From positions 64,690,001-64,754,000 of the forward strand of contig JAIOJX010000002.1 in assembly GCA_022376925.1 (NCBI GenBank): a stretch of DNA of 64,000 nt. Direction: 5' to 3'. The position numbers and the translations under genes are program-made. Shown here one piece after another: positions 1 to 11,967 of this stretch. The number at the start of each line of letters is the position of its first letter. The stretch's first letter is position 1. Below the pieces are notes generated by a model. The model saw only the letters and a list, made by a program, of their open reading frames with translations. It was not told the DNA's origin and did not search any database. The stretch comes from Tragulus kanchil. Taxonomy: Eukaryota; Chordata; Mammalia; Artiodactyla; Tragulidae.

Positions 1-655
1 AGCACCAGTAAGAGTGCCTGCTGTAAACCAATTTGAATAGAGTCTAGTCTTCTTTGCTGGAAGACACAATTCAGACTGAGTCAGTTCGTACCTATTAATA
101 ACATCATGAACAAGCCTACCATCAGTTACAGATTGTGCTGGAATTGAGAGAGCTGATTCAATCTGAGTCACACAGATTATGGCCAAGATACATAACCTGG
201 GTCTACCTGAAGGAGGGCCCCATTCCCATACCCTTGTGCCAATGTCAGTTTTTGTCACTTAGTAGGTAATAGGTACAGCAGATGCTTGACAGGATTCTAC
301 AAATGCAGCAGAGTGTAGGGCAGCTCCCAATGCAGGCTTGCCAGGGAGGAACAGTACAACTCAAAGCTCACGCTAGTCATCAAACAGCAATTCAGAGTGC
401 ATGCTGGCCATAGCAGGTGATCCAGTAAACAAACCAGGTGCAAGAGAATGAAGATCCCCATGTGGTGGTGGTAAACACTAGCTGTTCCTGTTTATAGCAC
501 GAATTGTACTGGGGTGATATGGTGGCCCTGTGGCAGGCAGGTCAAGCCCTCCTCACTCAGATTTGGTTCCGATATTGAGAAGCATGATGTCACACATTCA
601 CCAAGACGATGAGATAAGCTTTATTCAGACAGTGGGATCATCCAGAATGGCTTAA
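1..655. other. Unassigned single-copy stretch before the first doublet
   Basis: I see no open frame of note and no repeat family that I can name. An AATAAA hexamer lies on the minus strand near 619-625, in a context that vaguely resembles the end of an LTR, but no second supporting signal was found. It is left unassigned. Confidence 0.4.
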
Positions 656-1154
656 ACCTGAGAGGGGCGAGTGGGTTTGGTTTTTATTGTGGTTGGGGGT
701 TGGGACTAAGATGAAGTGTTTGTGTGGTTTGAACTTCCCCTTTTGTGCCAGACAATTTTGTACGGGTTTGTCCAGAGGCAAAAGGGAAGAGAGGAGGGAA
801 ACCAGTGAAGAATCCACTCTTTATTATGGAAGGTTCCATGTAATTCTGTTTCTTTTGAAAGACTTAGAGCTAACCTGAAAACTCAAGGAGAACATTGGGT
901 AAATAATTTTATAGATAAAAGCCATAGAATATTGTGAGGCTAGAAATATTGTTACATGAAGAAATTAAGTCATGCTGTAGATTCTATTTTAGTGTATATC
1001 CAAACAAACATTGAAACATATCTTCACATAAATATACACACATACAATTAGAGGGAAATACACCAAAATGTTAACAGAGTTTACTTATTGTAGGATTACA
1101 TTGGCTTTTATTCTGATTGTTTGTTTCTTTGCATTTTCCTTTAATGTATATTAC

Positions 1155-1189
<35 letters not shown>

Positions 1190-1224
1190 TATATATATTT
1201 GTGTGTGTGTGTGTGTGTGTGTGT
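1155..1224. repeat. Compound microsatellite (AT)n(AC)n(AT)n(GT)n
   Basis: About 26 bases of alternating AT, then a short AC run, a short AT run and 24 bases of GT. The second copy lies at 2285-2352 with 22 bases of GT, so the two doublet copies differ by one dinucleotide. Confidence 0.95.
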
Positions 1225-2284
1225 AAACAGTTCTTTTTTGAAGCCTTTGGTTCAATATCATTTCTAGCCATGGGGTCACAAACAGAGTTGAGATGGGGAT
1301 TTTTGCATGTGAATTTGGTCCTTCTGACTGTGTGTTTCCTCATTTTGTTAGTCTAGTTTAGAGACAATCCAGATGGCCCCAGATGCGATGTTGTATAAAT
1401 AACTCTGCTACATGGTCTGCTTAATTCTGATTTACCATGGTTCAAAACATCTTGAATTAGTTTTGTATTTATTTTGTAGCTTTGTAAAACCCCCAAATTT
1501 CAGAGGTAGATAAGATTATTCAGAATTACTCTGGTAAATTGGTTTCTCCTCCATTTTTTCAGTGCCTTGGCTAGAAATGATAACATTTTTATCATAAAAT
1601 TATTAAATTCTGATGATAGAGTGAGAATTGGGTCAATGATAACAATTACTTCATTGATTAAGAGCATAATTTGTTGAGGACATGAATACTTCATAGCACA
1701 AATAAAGGGTAATAAATGAGGATAGTTAAAAACTGTCCTAAAAACTATCCAGACTTTGCATGGCTTTGCATTGCTGGGATCAGACAACCTGAGAGGGGCG
1801 AGTGGGTTTGGTTTTTATTGTGGTTGGGGGTTGGGACTAAGATGAAGTGTTTGTGTGGTTTGAACTTCCCCTTTTGTGCCAGACAATTTTGTACGGGTTT
1901 GTCCAGAGGCAAAAGGGAAGAGAGGAGGAAACCAGTGAAGAATCCACTCTTTATTATGGAAGGTTCCATGTAATTCTGTTTCTTTTGAAAGACTTAGAGC
2001 TAACCTGAAAACTCAAGGAGAACATTGGGTAAATAATTTTATAGATAAAAGCCATAGAATATTGTGAGGCTAGAAATATTGTTACATGAAGAAATTAAGT
2101 CATGCTGTAGATTCTATTTTAGTGTATATCCAAACAAACATTGAAACATATCTTCACATAAATATACACACATACAATTAGAGGGAAATACACCAAAATG
2201 TTAACAGAGTTTACTTATTGTAGGATTACATTGGCTTTTATTCTGATTGTTTGTTTCTTTGCATTTTCCTTTAATGTATATTAC

Positions 2285-2319
<35 letters not shown>

Positions 2320-2352
2320 TATATATATTTGTGTGTGTGTGTGTGTGTGTGT
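2285..2352. repeat. Compound microsatellite, second copy
   Basis: The same compound AT/AC/AT/GT tract as at 1155-1224, shortened by one GT unit. Such slippage is expected from stutter, allelic difference or read error. Confidence 0.95.
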
Positions 2353-2904
2353 AAACAGTTCTTTTTTGAAGCCTTTGGTTCAATATCATTTCTAGCCATG
2401 GGGTCACAAACAGAGTTGAGATGGGGATTTTTGCATGTGAATTTGGTCCTTCTGACTGTGTGTTTCCTCATTTTGTTAGTCTAGTTTAGAGACAATCCAG
2501 ATGGCCCCAGATGCGATGTTGTATAAATAACTCTGCTACATGGTCTGCTTAATTCTGATTTACCATGGTTCAAAACATCTTGAATTAGTTTTGTATTTAT
2601 TTTGTAGCTTTGTAAAACCCCCAAATTTCAGAGGTAGATAAGATTATTCAGAATTACTCTGGTAAATTGGTTTCTCCTCCATTTTTTCAGTGCCTTGGCT
2701 AGAAATGATAACATTTTATCATAAAATTATTAAATTCTGATGATAGAGTGAGAATTGGGTCAATGATAACAATTACTTCATTGATTAAGAGCATAATTTG
2801 TTGAGGACATGAATACTTCATAGCACAAATAAAGGGTAATAAATGAGGATAGTTAAAAACTGTCCTAAAAACTATCCAGACTTTGCATGGCTTTGCATTG
2901 CTGG

Positions 2905-3046
2905 GACTTCCCTAGCAGTCCAGAGATTAAGGCTCCACACTCCCAATGCAGGGGGCACAGGCTTGATCCCTTATTGGGGAGCTAAGATCCCATGTGCCAT
3001 CAGGTGTGACCTAAAATTTTTTTATTAAAAAAAAAGAAAATAGCAT
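2905..3046 (+). mobile_element. Short tRNA-derived SINE (CHR/Bov-tA head type)
   Basis: It starts with the ruminant SINE head (GACTTCCCTAGCAGTCCAGAG), has a degenerate RNA polymerase III B box around 2963, and ends in an A-rich tail at about 3018-3046. The orientation is sense. It is shorter than full-length CHR copies. It begins precisely at the right edge of doublet A. Confidence 0.75.
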
Positions 3047-3518
3047 TGCCTTCTATCAAAAATGAATTACTATATTAAATTATAAAAGATCAAAAGCAAT
3101 TGTTAATGCTTCTTCATAATTATTGTAAAAAGTATATGTTTAAAAGTTGTTTTAGTAGGCAAGTAAAGTTAAGAAGTCTTTATTATATGACATTTACTTT
3201 CATTATCAGAATATTAATTGAAGATATAACAAACAATATCTGGTGGGTAATAATGCGGCATCTTCTAAATCTAAAAAGAAGAGGGTTTTTTGAATTTAAA
3301 AGGGAATTTTGGCATGTATTACATTCTAATTAGTTTAAATCCAATGATTTACATAATGTATGTGTACCATTTAAGCACGCTAATCCAGAAATGAGAAAAT
3401 CTTTTCTCCAATTGCCCAATATAAAGAATTTGTATAATATAGTTTCCAGAGAGGTGAATGCTATAAGATTGGGAGAAGAAAGTACATTCATTACTCGGTA
3501 TTGCTTGGCTGTGCCATA
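3047..3518. other. AT-rich non-coding stretch
   Basis: No recognisable gene or repeat. The open frames present are short and AT-driven. Confidence 0.5.
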
Positions 3519-4580
3519 CAGCCCAGGTCTTTTTTTTTTAATTTTATTTATTTATCTTTTGGAGGGTGGGGTGGGGATGGAGGAGGATGGGCGGGCCACT
3601 TCCGCTGGTCTTTCATTTCTCCATTTTCATCTGTCCTTGTTCTTTGGCTCCTGTGGGGCTCCCATCGTGGTGGCCACTGTCGTCGCAGAGCACCGGCTTT
3701 GGGCACACGTGCGCCAGAGCTCTGGCTCGGTAATTGGACACATCGGTCCAGCCGCTCCTTGGCACGTGGGATCTTCCCAAGCCAGGGATCGAACCAGCGC
3801 CCCTTGCACTGCAAGGTGGTGTCTTTATCCACTGGACCAGCAGGGGAAGCCCACAGTCCAAGTCTTTTTTTTTTTTTTTTTTTAAAGATTTATTTTTATT
3901 TATTTATTTTTGGGCGGGGGTCAGGTTGGGGAGGGAGGGGAGAGGGCAGGCCACTTCTATAGCTCTTTCATTTCTCTATTTTCATCTGTCTTTGTTGTTT
4001 TGGCTCCTGTGGGCCTCCCATCGCGGTGGCGTCTGTCGTTGCAGAGCACCGGCTCTGGCCGCATGCGCGCCAGAGCTCTGGCTCGGTAATTGGACACATC
4101 GGTCCAGCCGCTCCTTGGCACGTGGGATCTTCCCAAGCCAGGGATCGAACCAGCGCCCCTTGCACTGCAAGGTGGTGTCTTTATCCACTGGACCAGCAGG
4201 GGAAGCCCACAGTCCAAGTCTTTTTTTTTTTTTTTTTTTAAAGATTTATTTTTATTTATTTATTTTTGGGCGGGGGTCAGGTTGGGGAGGGAGGGGAGAG
4301 GGCAGGCCACTTCTATAGCTCTTTCATTTCTCTATTTTCATCTGTCTTTGTTGTTTTGGCTCCTGTGGGCCTCCCATCGCGGTGGCGTCTGTCGTTGCAG
4401 AGCACCGGCTCTGGCCGCATGCGCGCCAGAGCTCCGGCTGGGTAATTGGACACATCGGTCCAGCCGCTCCGCGGCACATGGGATCTTCCCAGGCCAGGGA
4501 TCGAACAGGCGCCCCTTGCACTGCAAGGCGGTGTCCTTACCCACTGGACCACCAGGGGAAGCCCCCACAGCCCAAGTCTT
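3519..4580 (-). mobile_element. Array of three antisense CHR-like SINEs, 356-bp period
   Basis: Three copies of one tRNA-derived SINE lie head to tail at about 3529-3855, 3858-4211 and 4214-4567, each poly(T) first on the plus strand. Each unit ends on the right with the reversed head (GGAAGCCC) and carries an inverted B box (GGGATCGAAC). A near-perfect 13-bp target-site duplication brackets the whole array (3519-3531 and 4568-4580), and a related copy lies between units. The right half of unit 2 matches unit 1 and its left half matches unit 3. That is the product expected from unequal exchange, or assembly slippage, between two originally adjacent SINEs. Confidence 0.85.
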
Positions 4581-5055
4581 TACCCATATTGTTTGTTTAT
4601 TCCTTGCTTCTAAAATTTCATTACTCTTAGTAACTCCTATTAAGCATCTCTTATGTGCCAGCCTTGAAATAGTGGTCAAGTTCCCTTCCTTGAAGAAATG
4701 TAGACCTGTTTGTATAATTTCAGCCCCATTACAAGTCTTCAGAAGAAATTTCTGTGGTTGACTGCTGGGCAGGGGCGATTCTCTACTTCATTTTCTCAGC
4801 CTCTCATAGCTCACAGATGGGCACCTTGACTCTTTGAATGGGAAGAGTAGGTCCTGATGAAGTAAAGACCATAAGAAAAAAAAAAAATCTATGCTCATTA
4901 CTTATGGTAGAGGTGGAGATAGAAGGAGAAATCTATTTTCCAAATGTAGCATGACGTCCCATAGGAAAGCTGAGATGTCTGCTGGTGGTGACAGCTTTGG
5001 CAGTTGGCCTCTGAGCCCTGTTCTCTGGTTTTCCTGAGATCCTGTTAAAGTGAAA
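4581..5055. other. Non-coding, nothing recognised
   Basis: Moderately AT-rich sequence with an A-run near 4876. No repeat family or gene was recognised. Confidence 0.5.
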
Positions 5056-5270
5056 AAATGAAGGTGTTAGTCTCTCAGTTGTGTCCGACTCTTTGCAACC
5101 ACAAGGACTGTAGCCTTCCAGGCTCCTCTATCCATGGAATTCTCCAGGCAAGAACACTTGAGTGGGTTACCATTTCCCTCTCCAAGGAGTCTTCCCTACC
5201 CACAGATTGAACCTGAGTCTCCTGCATTGCAGGCAGCTTCTTTACTGTCTGAGCCACCAGGGAAGCCATG
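5056..5270 (-). mobile_element. Bov-tA/BOV-A2 SINE, antisense, near full length
   Basis: It reads from the BovB-derived tail (GTTAGTCTCTCAGTTGTGTC) to the reversed tRNA-like head (CCACCAGGGAAGCC). The order and length of about 210 bp match the Bov-tA family. It is specific to ruminants and therefore diagnostic of the source lineage. Confidence 0.93.
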
Positions 5271-5470
5271 CAACCCTGTGAACCACCCTTTATAATAGCC
5301 TTTAAATAAAGTCTTGTGGTTTTTGTTCTTGGCTAAAATCAGCTAGACGCAAGTGTCTGTTGCTTGCATCTAAGAATCTAAGTCATTTATGTTATTAATC
5401 ACTACCAAGGAGGAAACAAAATCAGAAAAATATAATTAAGGTCTGTTTGTTGAAAGCCCGTACTCTTTTT

Positions 5471-5786
5471 TTCTTTTTTTTTAAAAAATTTATTTGTTTA
5501 TTTATCTTTTTGGGGGGAGGATGGGCGGGCCACTTCTATTGGTCTTTTATTTCTCTATTTTTCACCCTTCTTTGTTCTTTGGCTCCTGTGGGCCTCCCAC
5601 CGTGGCAGTCTCTGTTGTCGCAAAGCACCAGCTCTGGGCGCACGCGCACCAGAGCTCCGGCTCGGTAATTGTACACATTGGTCCAGCCGCTCCACGGCAC
5701 GTGGAATCTTCCCAGGCCAGGGATTGAACCGGCGCCCCCTACACTGCAAGGCGGTGTCCTTACCCACTGGACCACCAGGGGAAGTC
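5471..5786 (-). mobile_element. CHR-like SINE with 14-bp target-site duplication
   Basis: Antisense copy of the same SINE family as the 3.5-kb array. It is bracketed by perfect 14-bp direct repeats CCCGTACTCTTTTT at 5457-5470 and 5787-5800, showing insertion by LINE-type target-primed reverse transcription. Doublet C begins inside it at 5711, so its right end (about 76 bases) reappears at 6864-6940. Confidence 0.9.
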
Positions 5787-6060
5787 CCCGTACTCTTTTT
5801 AATGTATTCTGTTGCAGACATGTATTTGCTTGCCAGCAAAGCTGCTTCTAGGTCCAGTTTTCCAACCTGCGGTAAAATCACTCCAAACTTATTACAGCCT
5901 ATGTACCCTTCTGCAGTGGCACCTCTAATGAGGGCAGGGCCAGGCTTTATTTTTTAACTTGGGGTTTGTCTATGATGCTGAAACAATCTTCAATTCATTC
6001 ATTGTTGTGGGAAAAACAATACAAAAAACGGGTGCACAGAGCTCAGCATTGTGGAAGAGC

Positions 6061-6185
6061 ATCCTGGAGGAGGGCATGGCAACCCACTCCAGTATTCTTG
6101 CCTGGAACATCCCATGGACAGCGGAGCCTGGCAAATCACAGCCTATGGGGTTGCAAAGAGTCAGACATGACTGAGCAACTAGGCA
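6061..6185 (+). mobile_element. Bov-tA SINE fragment (tail half), sense
   Basis: Matches the BovB-derived tail, including GGCAACCCACTCCAGTATTC and the terminal GACTGAGCAACT. The tRNA-like head is missing. The second copy within doublet C lies at 7214-7338. Confidence 0.88.
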
Positions 6186-7213
6186 CATTGTGGAAGAGGC
6201 TAAGTTGACTTATTGCATATTTTAGTTTTTGAGTCATCGTTTTGTTATTAAGTATAAAATAGCAGTTTTAAAGCAAAACCTGGTAATCTGTCAGAGAAGG
6301 CAAAGCAGTTTGAAATGGGCTGGGGTATCATGGCTCATTCCATACACTCTTGCTGTTATGTAGTGCATGCTCTTAAGATTTATGTTTGCCTTGAAGTTAA
6401 TTAGCCCAATGTAAACCTTATGTACTTTTGATTAATGGGTCTCACACTGGCGGGCCCTGATATACATGCATGATCTAATGCTGACATAGAAATGGGACGA
6501 CCTGGGCTGGTGGAGGGTGGAGAGGCCTGGAGAGTCTGAAGAAGGAGTGGGTAGGAGGTCTTGCCATAAGATGGCACCCTTTCTCTTTGAGTTCAATTGT
6601 ATCCAAATGATAACCTGAGTACGTATTACAGTCTCAGAGGAAAAATTTGTGTTTCATAATCAAGCTGTGATTTGATGATATATCAGGTTTCATGTCTGAT
6701 CTTATTTCTGACAGTTATAATACATGTTTTGGTATTTTTTCCCTTTTTTCTATAGCTTCTCAGGGTGTGTTTTGTGAAATTCCAATGGTTGTTATGTCTT
6801 GTTTTTGTGTACCAGGGATCTTCCTGAGTAAATGCTCAGTTTTTCAGATTCCATTCCATTCTACCCAGGCCAGGGATTGAACCGGCGCCCCCTACACTGC
6901 AAGGCGGTGTCCTTACCCACTGGACCACCAGGGGAAGTCCCCGTACTCTTTTTAATGTATTCTGTTGCAGACATGTATTTGCTTGCCAGCAAAGCTGCTT
7001 CTAGGTCCAGTTTTCCAACCTGCGGTAAAATCACTCCAAACTTATTACAGCCTATGTACCCTTCTGCAGTGGCACCTCTAATGAGGGCAGGGCCAGGCTT
7101 TATTTTTTAACTTGGGGTTTGTCTATGATGCTGAAACAATCTTCAATTCATTCATTGTTGTGGGAAAAACAATACAAAAAACGGGTGCACAGAGCTCAGC
7201 ATTGTGGAAGAGC

Positions 7214-7338
7214 ATCCTGGAGGAGGGCATGGCAACCCACTCCAGTATTCTTGCCTGGAACATCCCATGGACAGCGGAGCCTGGCAAATCACAGCCTATG
7301 GGGTTGCAAAGAGTCAGACATGACTGAGCAACTAGGCA
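7214..7338 (+). mobile_element. Bov-tA SINE fragment, doublet copy
   Basis: Second copy of the fragment at 6061-6185, produced by doublet C and not by an independent insertion. Confidence 0.88.
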
Positions 7339-8010
7339 CATTGTGGAAGAGGCTAAGTTGACTTATTGCATATTTTAGTTTTTGAGTCATCGTTTTGTTA
7401 TTAAGTATAAAATAGCAGTTTTAAAGCAAAACCTGGTAATCTGTCAGAGAAGGCAAAGCAGTTTGAAATGGGCTGGGGTATCATGGCTCATTCCATACAC
7501 TCTTGCTGTTATGTAGTGCATGCTCTTAAGATTTATGTTTGCCTTGAAGTTAATTAGCCCAATGTAAACCTTATGTACTTTTGATTAATGGGTCTCACAC
7601 TGGCGGGCCCTGATATACATGCATGATCTAATGCTGACATAGAAATGGGACGACCTGGGCTGGTGGAGGGTGGAGAGGCCTGGAGAGTCTGAAGAAGGAG
7701 TGGGTAGGAGGTCTTGCCATAAGATGGCACCCTTTTCTCTTTGAGTTCAATTGTATCCAAATGATAACCTGAGTACGTATTACAGTCTCAGAGGAAAAAT
7801 TTGTGTTTCATAATCAAGCTGTGATTTGATGATATATCAGGTTTCATGTCTGATCTTATTTCTGACAGTTATAATACATGTTTTGGTATTTTTTCCCTTT
7901 TTTCTATAGCTTCTCAGGGTGTGTTTTGTGAAATTCCAATGGTTGTTATGTCTTGTTTTTGTGTACCAGGGATCTTCCTGAGTAAATGCTCAGTTTTTCA
8001 GATTCCATTC

Positions 8011-8503
8011 TTCACCCTTCTCCTTCTCAAGTTGACTACTTGGCCCTTGGGGTGGACTGAAATGTTGGGGGTGGTAGGGAAGCCTTCAGAATGCCATCCA
8101 AACCTGAGAGTTGTTTTCTGCATCCTTGTTGAGCTGTTTCATGGTGACTGTTGTCCATGAGGTCACTGCTTAACGTACTGATCCTACTGATAAAGCCTGT
8201 GCTGGATTTTCTACCACTGTTTATCTTCCTCTCCTTTCTCTGCTCTGCCTTCACTTTTTCTGTCTTTCCCTCCTAAGTTCTGCCACCCAGAAGGAACGTG
8301 TCAAGGCCTGTCTTCTCTCCAAAGTGCACATAAAACCTTTGCATACATTCTGTATCTGAGAGCAACTGGCAGAAGTTTAAGAAAGCTGAACCCAGGCTCT
8401 GCTGCTCCTCCATTGTGCCGTTACATGGTGTCTACTGTTGGGTGGCCCCCCATATGGGTGTCTTTCCCCAGAGCAAGATGGGAAACCAAGCAGCACCCAC
8501 CCC
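8011..8503. other. Non-coding, nothing recognised
   Basis: Unique sequence between doublets C and D. No supported gene or repeat. Confidence 0.5.
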
Positions 8504-8930
8504 TCCCCACCATCACCACTTGCAGTTTTCTCCTCAACCTATATGCCTCTAGCCTCAAGCTAAGATTTCAACTTAAAGTGAGCAGGAAGTCATGACCTAA
8601 GGCTTTGTCTCCTCACCTCTGAATCTTTTCCTTTTTCCATAATCTTCTAGGCTCGGAAGAGACATCTTTCTCCTTCTCAATGACATCTGTCCTGTCACCT
8701 TCTCTGGGCCATAAGAGTTAGTCAAACTGCAAAAAAAAAAAAAATTGGCTCAATTTTAAGAGAAGTTCCAGAAATCTTATGGAGCTTAAAATTCCGTGTG
8801 TATGTGTGCATTTATTTCTATTGTAATCAGATATGTACATAATATTTTCCTTCACTTCATAGTTATAACTTAGTAACACATCGTGCACACTCTTTGAGGG
8901 AAGCATGTGCAGTTACTCACTTAAATGGAT

Positions 8931-9203
8931 TTAAAAAAAAATTTTGGCCTCTTTTATTGGTTTTTTATGTATGTATCTTCAACCATCTTTATTCTTAGGT
9001 CTGTGTGGGCCTCGCATTATAGTGGCCTTTCTCGTTGCAGAGCACTAGTTCTAGGTGCTTGCGCTCCAGAGTGCTGGTGGGTAATTGGACACTCCAGTCT
9101 AGCCATTCCATGGCATGTGGGATCTTCTCAGGCCAGGGATCGAACCGGTCCCCCTTGCACTGCAAGGCAGACTCTTTACCCAATGGACCACCAGGGGAGC
9201 TCT
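8931..9203 (-). mobile_element. CHR-like SINE, antisense
   Basis: Plus strand reads poly(T)-like start, TTGGCCTCTTTTATTGG, an inverted B box, then the reversed head. Target-site duplication AATGGAT at 8924-8930 and 9204-9210. The second copy lies at 10091-10363 in doublet D. Confidence 0.87.
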
Positions 9204-10090
9204 AATGGATGTTTTTTAAAAAGAGACTACTAAAGCCAGTTATTTGCCTTTCTCTTCCCTAACCTCAGTCTTGTTCCCCAGAGGGAAACATGTAATTTCT
9301 GTTTACATTTTTCTGATCATTATCTCTATATCACTAGACAACACACTGTAGTTGTGAGAAGGGAGGCTGCCAGCCTGCAGGGGACTCTTCCACTCCACCT
9401 GAAGGTGAGTCCAGTAGTTACAAGATGAAGCATCACTTGCTTTTGCCACACTATCACTGCAGACTTAGAACTATTTCTTTTTCAGAATCCATTACATGCT
9501 AAATGCATGGGTATGATTAAATTTGCTAGAGCGTTTGAATTGAGCATGCACAATTATTTGCAGATGTCCTAAAATGTCAAAACCACAATATTTATAATGA
9601 AGATTGCGTATCTGTAATCGGTACAGTTCAGCTAACTTCCTAGGCTCGGAAGAGGAACCAAAATCCCCACCATCACCACTTGCAGTTTTCTCCTCAACCT
9701 ATATGCCTCTAGCCTCAAGCTAAGATTTCAACTTAAAGTGAGCAGGAAGTCATGACCTAAGGCTTTGTCTCCTCACCTCTGAATCTTTTCCTTTTTCCAT
9801 AATCTTCTAGGCTCGGAAGAGACATCTTTCTCCTTCTCAATGACATCTGTCCTGTCACCTTCTCTGGGCCATAAGAGTTAGTCAAACTGCAAAAAAAAAA
9901 AAAATTGGCTCAATTTTAAGAGAAGTTCCAGAAATCTTATGGAGCTTAAAATTCCGTGTGTATGTGTGCATTTATTTCTATTGTAATCAGATATGTACAT
10001 AATATTTTCCTTCACTTCATAGTTATAACTTAGTAACACATCGTGCACACTCTTTGAGGGAAGCATGTGCAGTTACTCACTTAAATGGAT

Positions 10091-10363
10091 TTAAAAAAAA
10101 ATTTTGGCCTCTTTTATTGGTTTTTTATGTATGTATCTTCAACCATCTTTATTCTTAGGTCTGTGTGGGCCTCGCATTATAGTGGCCTTTCTCGTTGCAG
10201 AGCACTAGTTCTAGGTGCTTGCGCTCCAGAGTGCTGGTGGGTAATTGGACACTCCAGTCTAGCCATTCCATGGCATGTGGGATCTTCTCAGGCCAGGGAT
10301 CGAACCGGTCCCCCTTGCACTGCAAGGCAGACTCTTTACCCAATGGACCACCAGGGGAGCTCT
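10091..10363 (-). mobile_element. CHR-like SINE, doublet copy
   Basis: Same element and flanks as 8931-9203. Two independent insertions into the same target is implausible, so it was copied with doublet D. Confidence 0.87.
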
Positions 10364-10783
10364 AATGGATGTTTTTTAAAAAGAGACTACTAAAGCCAGT
10401 TATTTGCCTTTCTCTTCCCTAACCTCAGTCTTGTTCCCCAGAGGGAAACATGTAATTTCTGTTTACATTTTTCTGATCATTATCTCTATATCACTAGACA
10501 ACACACTGTAGTTGTGAGAAGGGAGGCTGCCAGCCTGCAGGGGACTCTTCCACTCCACCTGAAGGTGAGTCCAGTAGTTACAAGATGAAGCATCACTTGC
10601 TTTTGCCACACTATCACTGCAGACTTAGAACTATTTCTTTTTCAGAATCCATTACATGCTAAATGCATGGGTATGATTAAATTTGCTAGAGCGTTTGAAT
10701 TGAGCATGCACAATTATTTGCAGATGTCCTAAAATGTCAAAACCACAATATTTATAATGAAGATTGCGTATCTGTAATCGGTA

Positions 10784-11177
10784 TGTGTTACTGATAAATT
10801 GAATGCATTACCCATGCGATGGGATCAAAACTTTGTCTCCCAATGCCCCTCTTGACTTCATTCAGTAGAGGGAAGACTTTCCTCAGCTACCCAATGGAGT
10901 TGTTGAAGTCATGGACTGTCCTGGAGTCAATTTATGTCACTAAACAGTCAAAATTTAAAAACTAAAAGCATCTTATCCAGGCTATTAACACCTCAGTCTT
11001 TATTCAAAGACATGTCTTCTCATCTACTCCCAGCTAAGACTGGGAGGGAGGGGTTTGCAGTGATCATCCATGGTTTTTCTTTCTTATTCTATCCTCCATG
11101 AGATATTCTTTACCTTATTAGTGACTATGCATGGGATGAGAGGAAACAGGATATAGATGTTGGTGGATACAAATATT
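10784..11177. other. Non-coding, nothing recognised
   Basis: Unique sequence between doublets D and E with no recognised gene or repeat. Confidence 0.5.
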
Positions 11178-11639
11178 GGCTGAATGGCTTTGTGCCCTCT
11201 GAACTTGGCATGGTTAAAGCCTATATTTTCTCTTGTGGTTCCTTTCTTTGGCTCTTTTGAGGATCCCAGATGGGAAACCTACTTGCTGTTCCCTTTGACC
11301 CAGAAGGGTGATAGTCTGTATCCTCTGACTAGTGACTTGAGCCTTCTTCTCCAGCTTCATTCAGTCTAGGAACTTGCTTAATTCAGTCTCTAGCTTCTTG
11401 CATCTTCTAGTTTTCTGTCTGAATAGAATATTCTCCAGCTTACTACCAAACATTCCTCCTTCTTCTATCCACACCAGCATCCTGGTTCTCCGTGCTTCCA
11501 GCCTCAAGAGTCATAGATTAAGCGAAGCAGTGGCAAAACCATCCCAAATAAAAACAAATGCAGGAAGGCAGTGTTTTCTGAGGAGGCTTTCCAAATAGCT
11601 GAGGAAAGACAAAAGGATAATAAGAGAAGGCTAATTTTA

Positions 11640-11967
11640 TTTTTAATTTTTTTTATAAATTTACTTATTTTTTGGCTTTGCTGGGTCTTCATTGCTGTGC
11701 AGGCTTTTCTTTGGTTGCAGAAAGTAGGTGGCTAGTCTCTAGTTGTGGTGCATGGGCTCCTCACTGTAGTGGCTTCTTCTGTTTCAGAGAATGGGCTTTA
11801 GGGTACTTGGGTTTCAGTAGTTGTGATATGCAGGCTTTAGAGCACAGGCACAGTTGTTGTGGCAAACAGGGTCAGTTGATATGTGGGATCTTCCTGGATC
11901 AGGGCTTGAACCTGTGTCTCCTGCATTGACAGTAGGATTCCTCACCACTGAGCCACCAGGGAAGCCC
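11640..11967 (-). mobile_element. CHR-type SINE, antisense, full length
   Basis: Plus strand reads an A/T-rich tail, TTTGGCTTTGCTGGGTCTTC, CHR body repeats such as TTTCAGTAGTTGTG, then the inverted B box and reversed head (CCACCAGGGAAGCCC). This is the classical cetartiodactyl CHR layout. The second copy is at 12725-13052. Confidence 0.88.

Larger units (their letters stand above)
656..2906 (+). repeat. Direct doublet A (about 1.12 kb x 2)
   Basis: Bases 656-1779 recur in the same orientation at 1787-2906, with only a few single-base indels and a 2-bp change in a GT run. A 7-base spacer (1780-1786) separates the copies. The second copy ends exactly where a SINE starts at about 2905, so the first copy carries no SINE. 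There is no transposon end or terminal repeat at either edge. This is probably two unmerged overlapping sequence pieces; a true tandem duplication is the alternative. Confidence 0.93.
5711..8010 (+). repeat. Direct doublet C (about 1.15 kb x 2)
   Basis: 5711-6856 recurs at 6864-8010, with one visible single-base insertion in a T run and a 7-base spacer. The left edge falls inside a SINE, so the second copy carries only the right part of that SINE with no insertion logic of its own. That argues against transposition and for copying or unmerged overlap. Confidence 0.93.
8504..10783 (+). repeat. Direct doublet D (1120 bp x 2)
   Basis: 8504-9623 recurs at 9664-10783 at a constant offset of 1160, so I see no indel between copies. 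The 40-base spacer (9624-9663) contains a fragment resembling 8646-8660. Both copies include a complete SINE with its target-site duplication. Confidence 0.94.

Noticed and set aside
613..630. Minus-strand AATAAA near 620 as an LTR or gene end
   Set aside because: No paired LTR feature, primer-binding site or coding sequence was found nearby. The hexamer alone is too common.
656..2906. Doublets as LTR pairs or composite transposons
   Set aside because: The copies abut directly with no internal region, have no TG...CA ends or inverted repeats, and their content differs at every site.
3391..4761. Several open frames of 110-220 codons around 3.4-4.8 kb
   Set aside because: They lie inside the GC-rich antisense SINE array and share the same SINE-derived peptide on both strands, so they are SINE shadows and not genes.
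5711..5730. tRNA genes suggested by B-box motifs (GGTTCGA-like) at many sites
   Set aside because: All sit within SINE heads that lack a foldable cloverleaf and run into SINE bodies.
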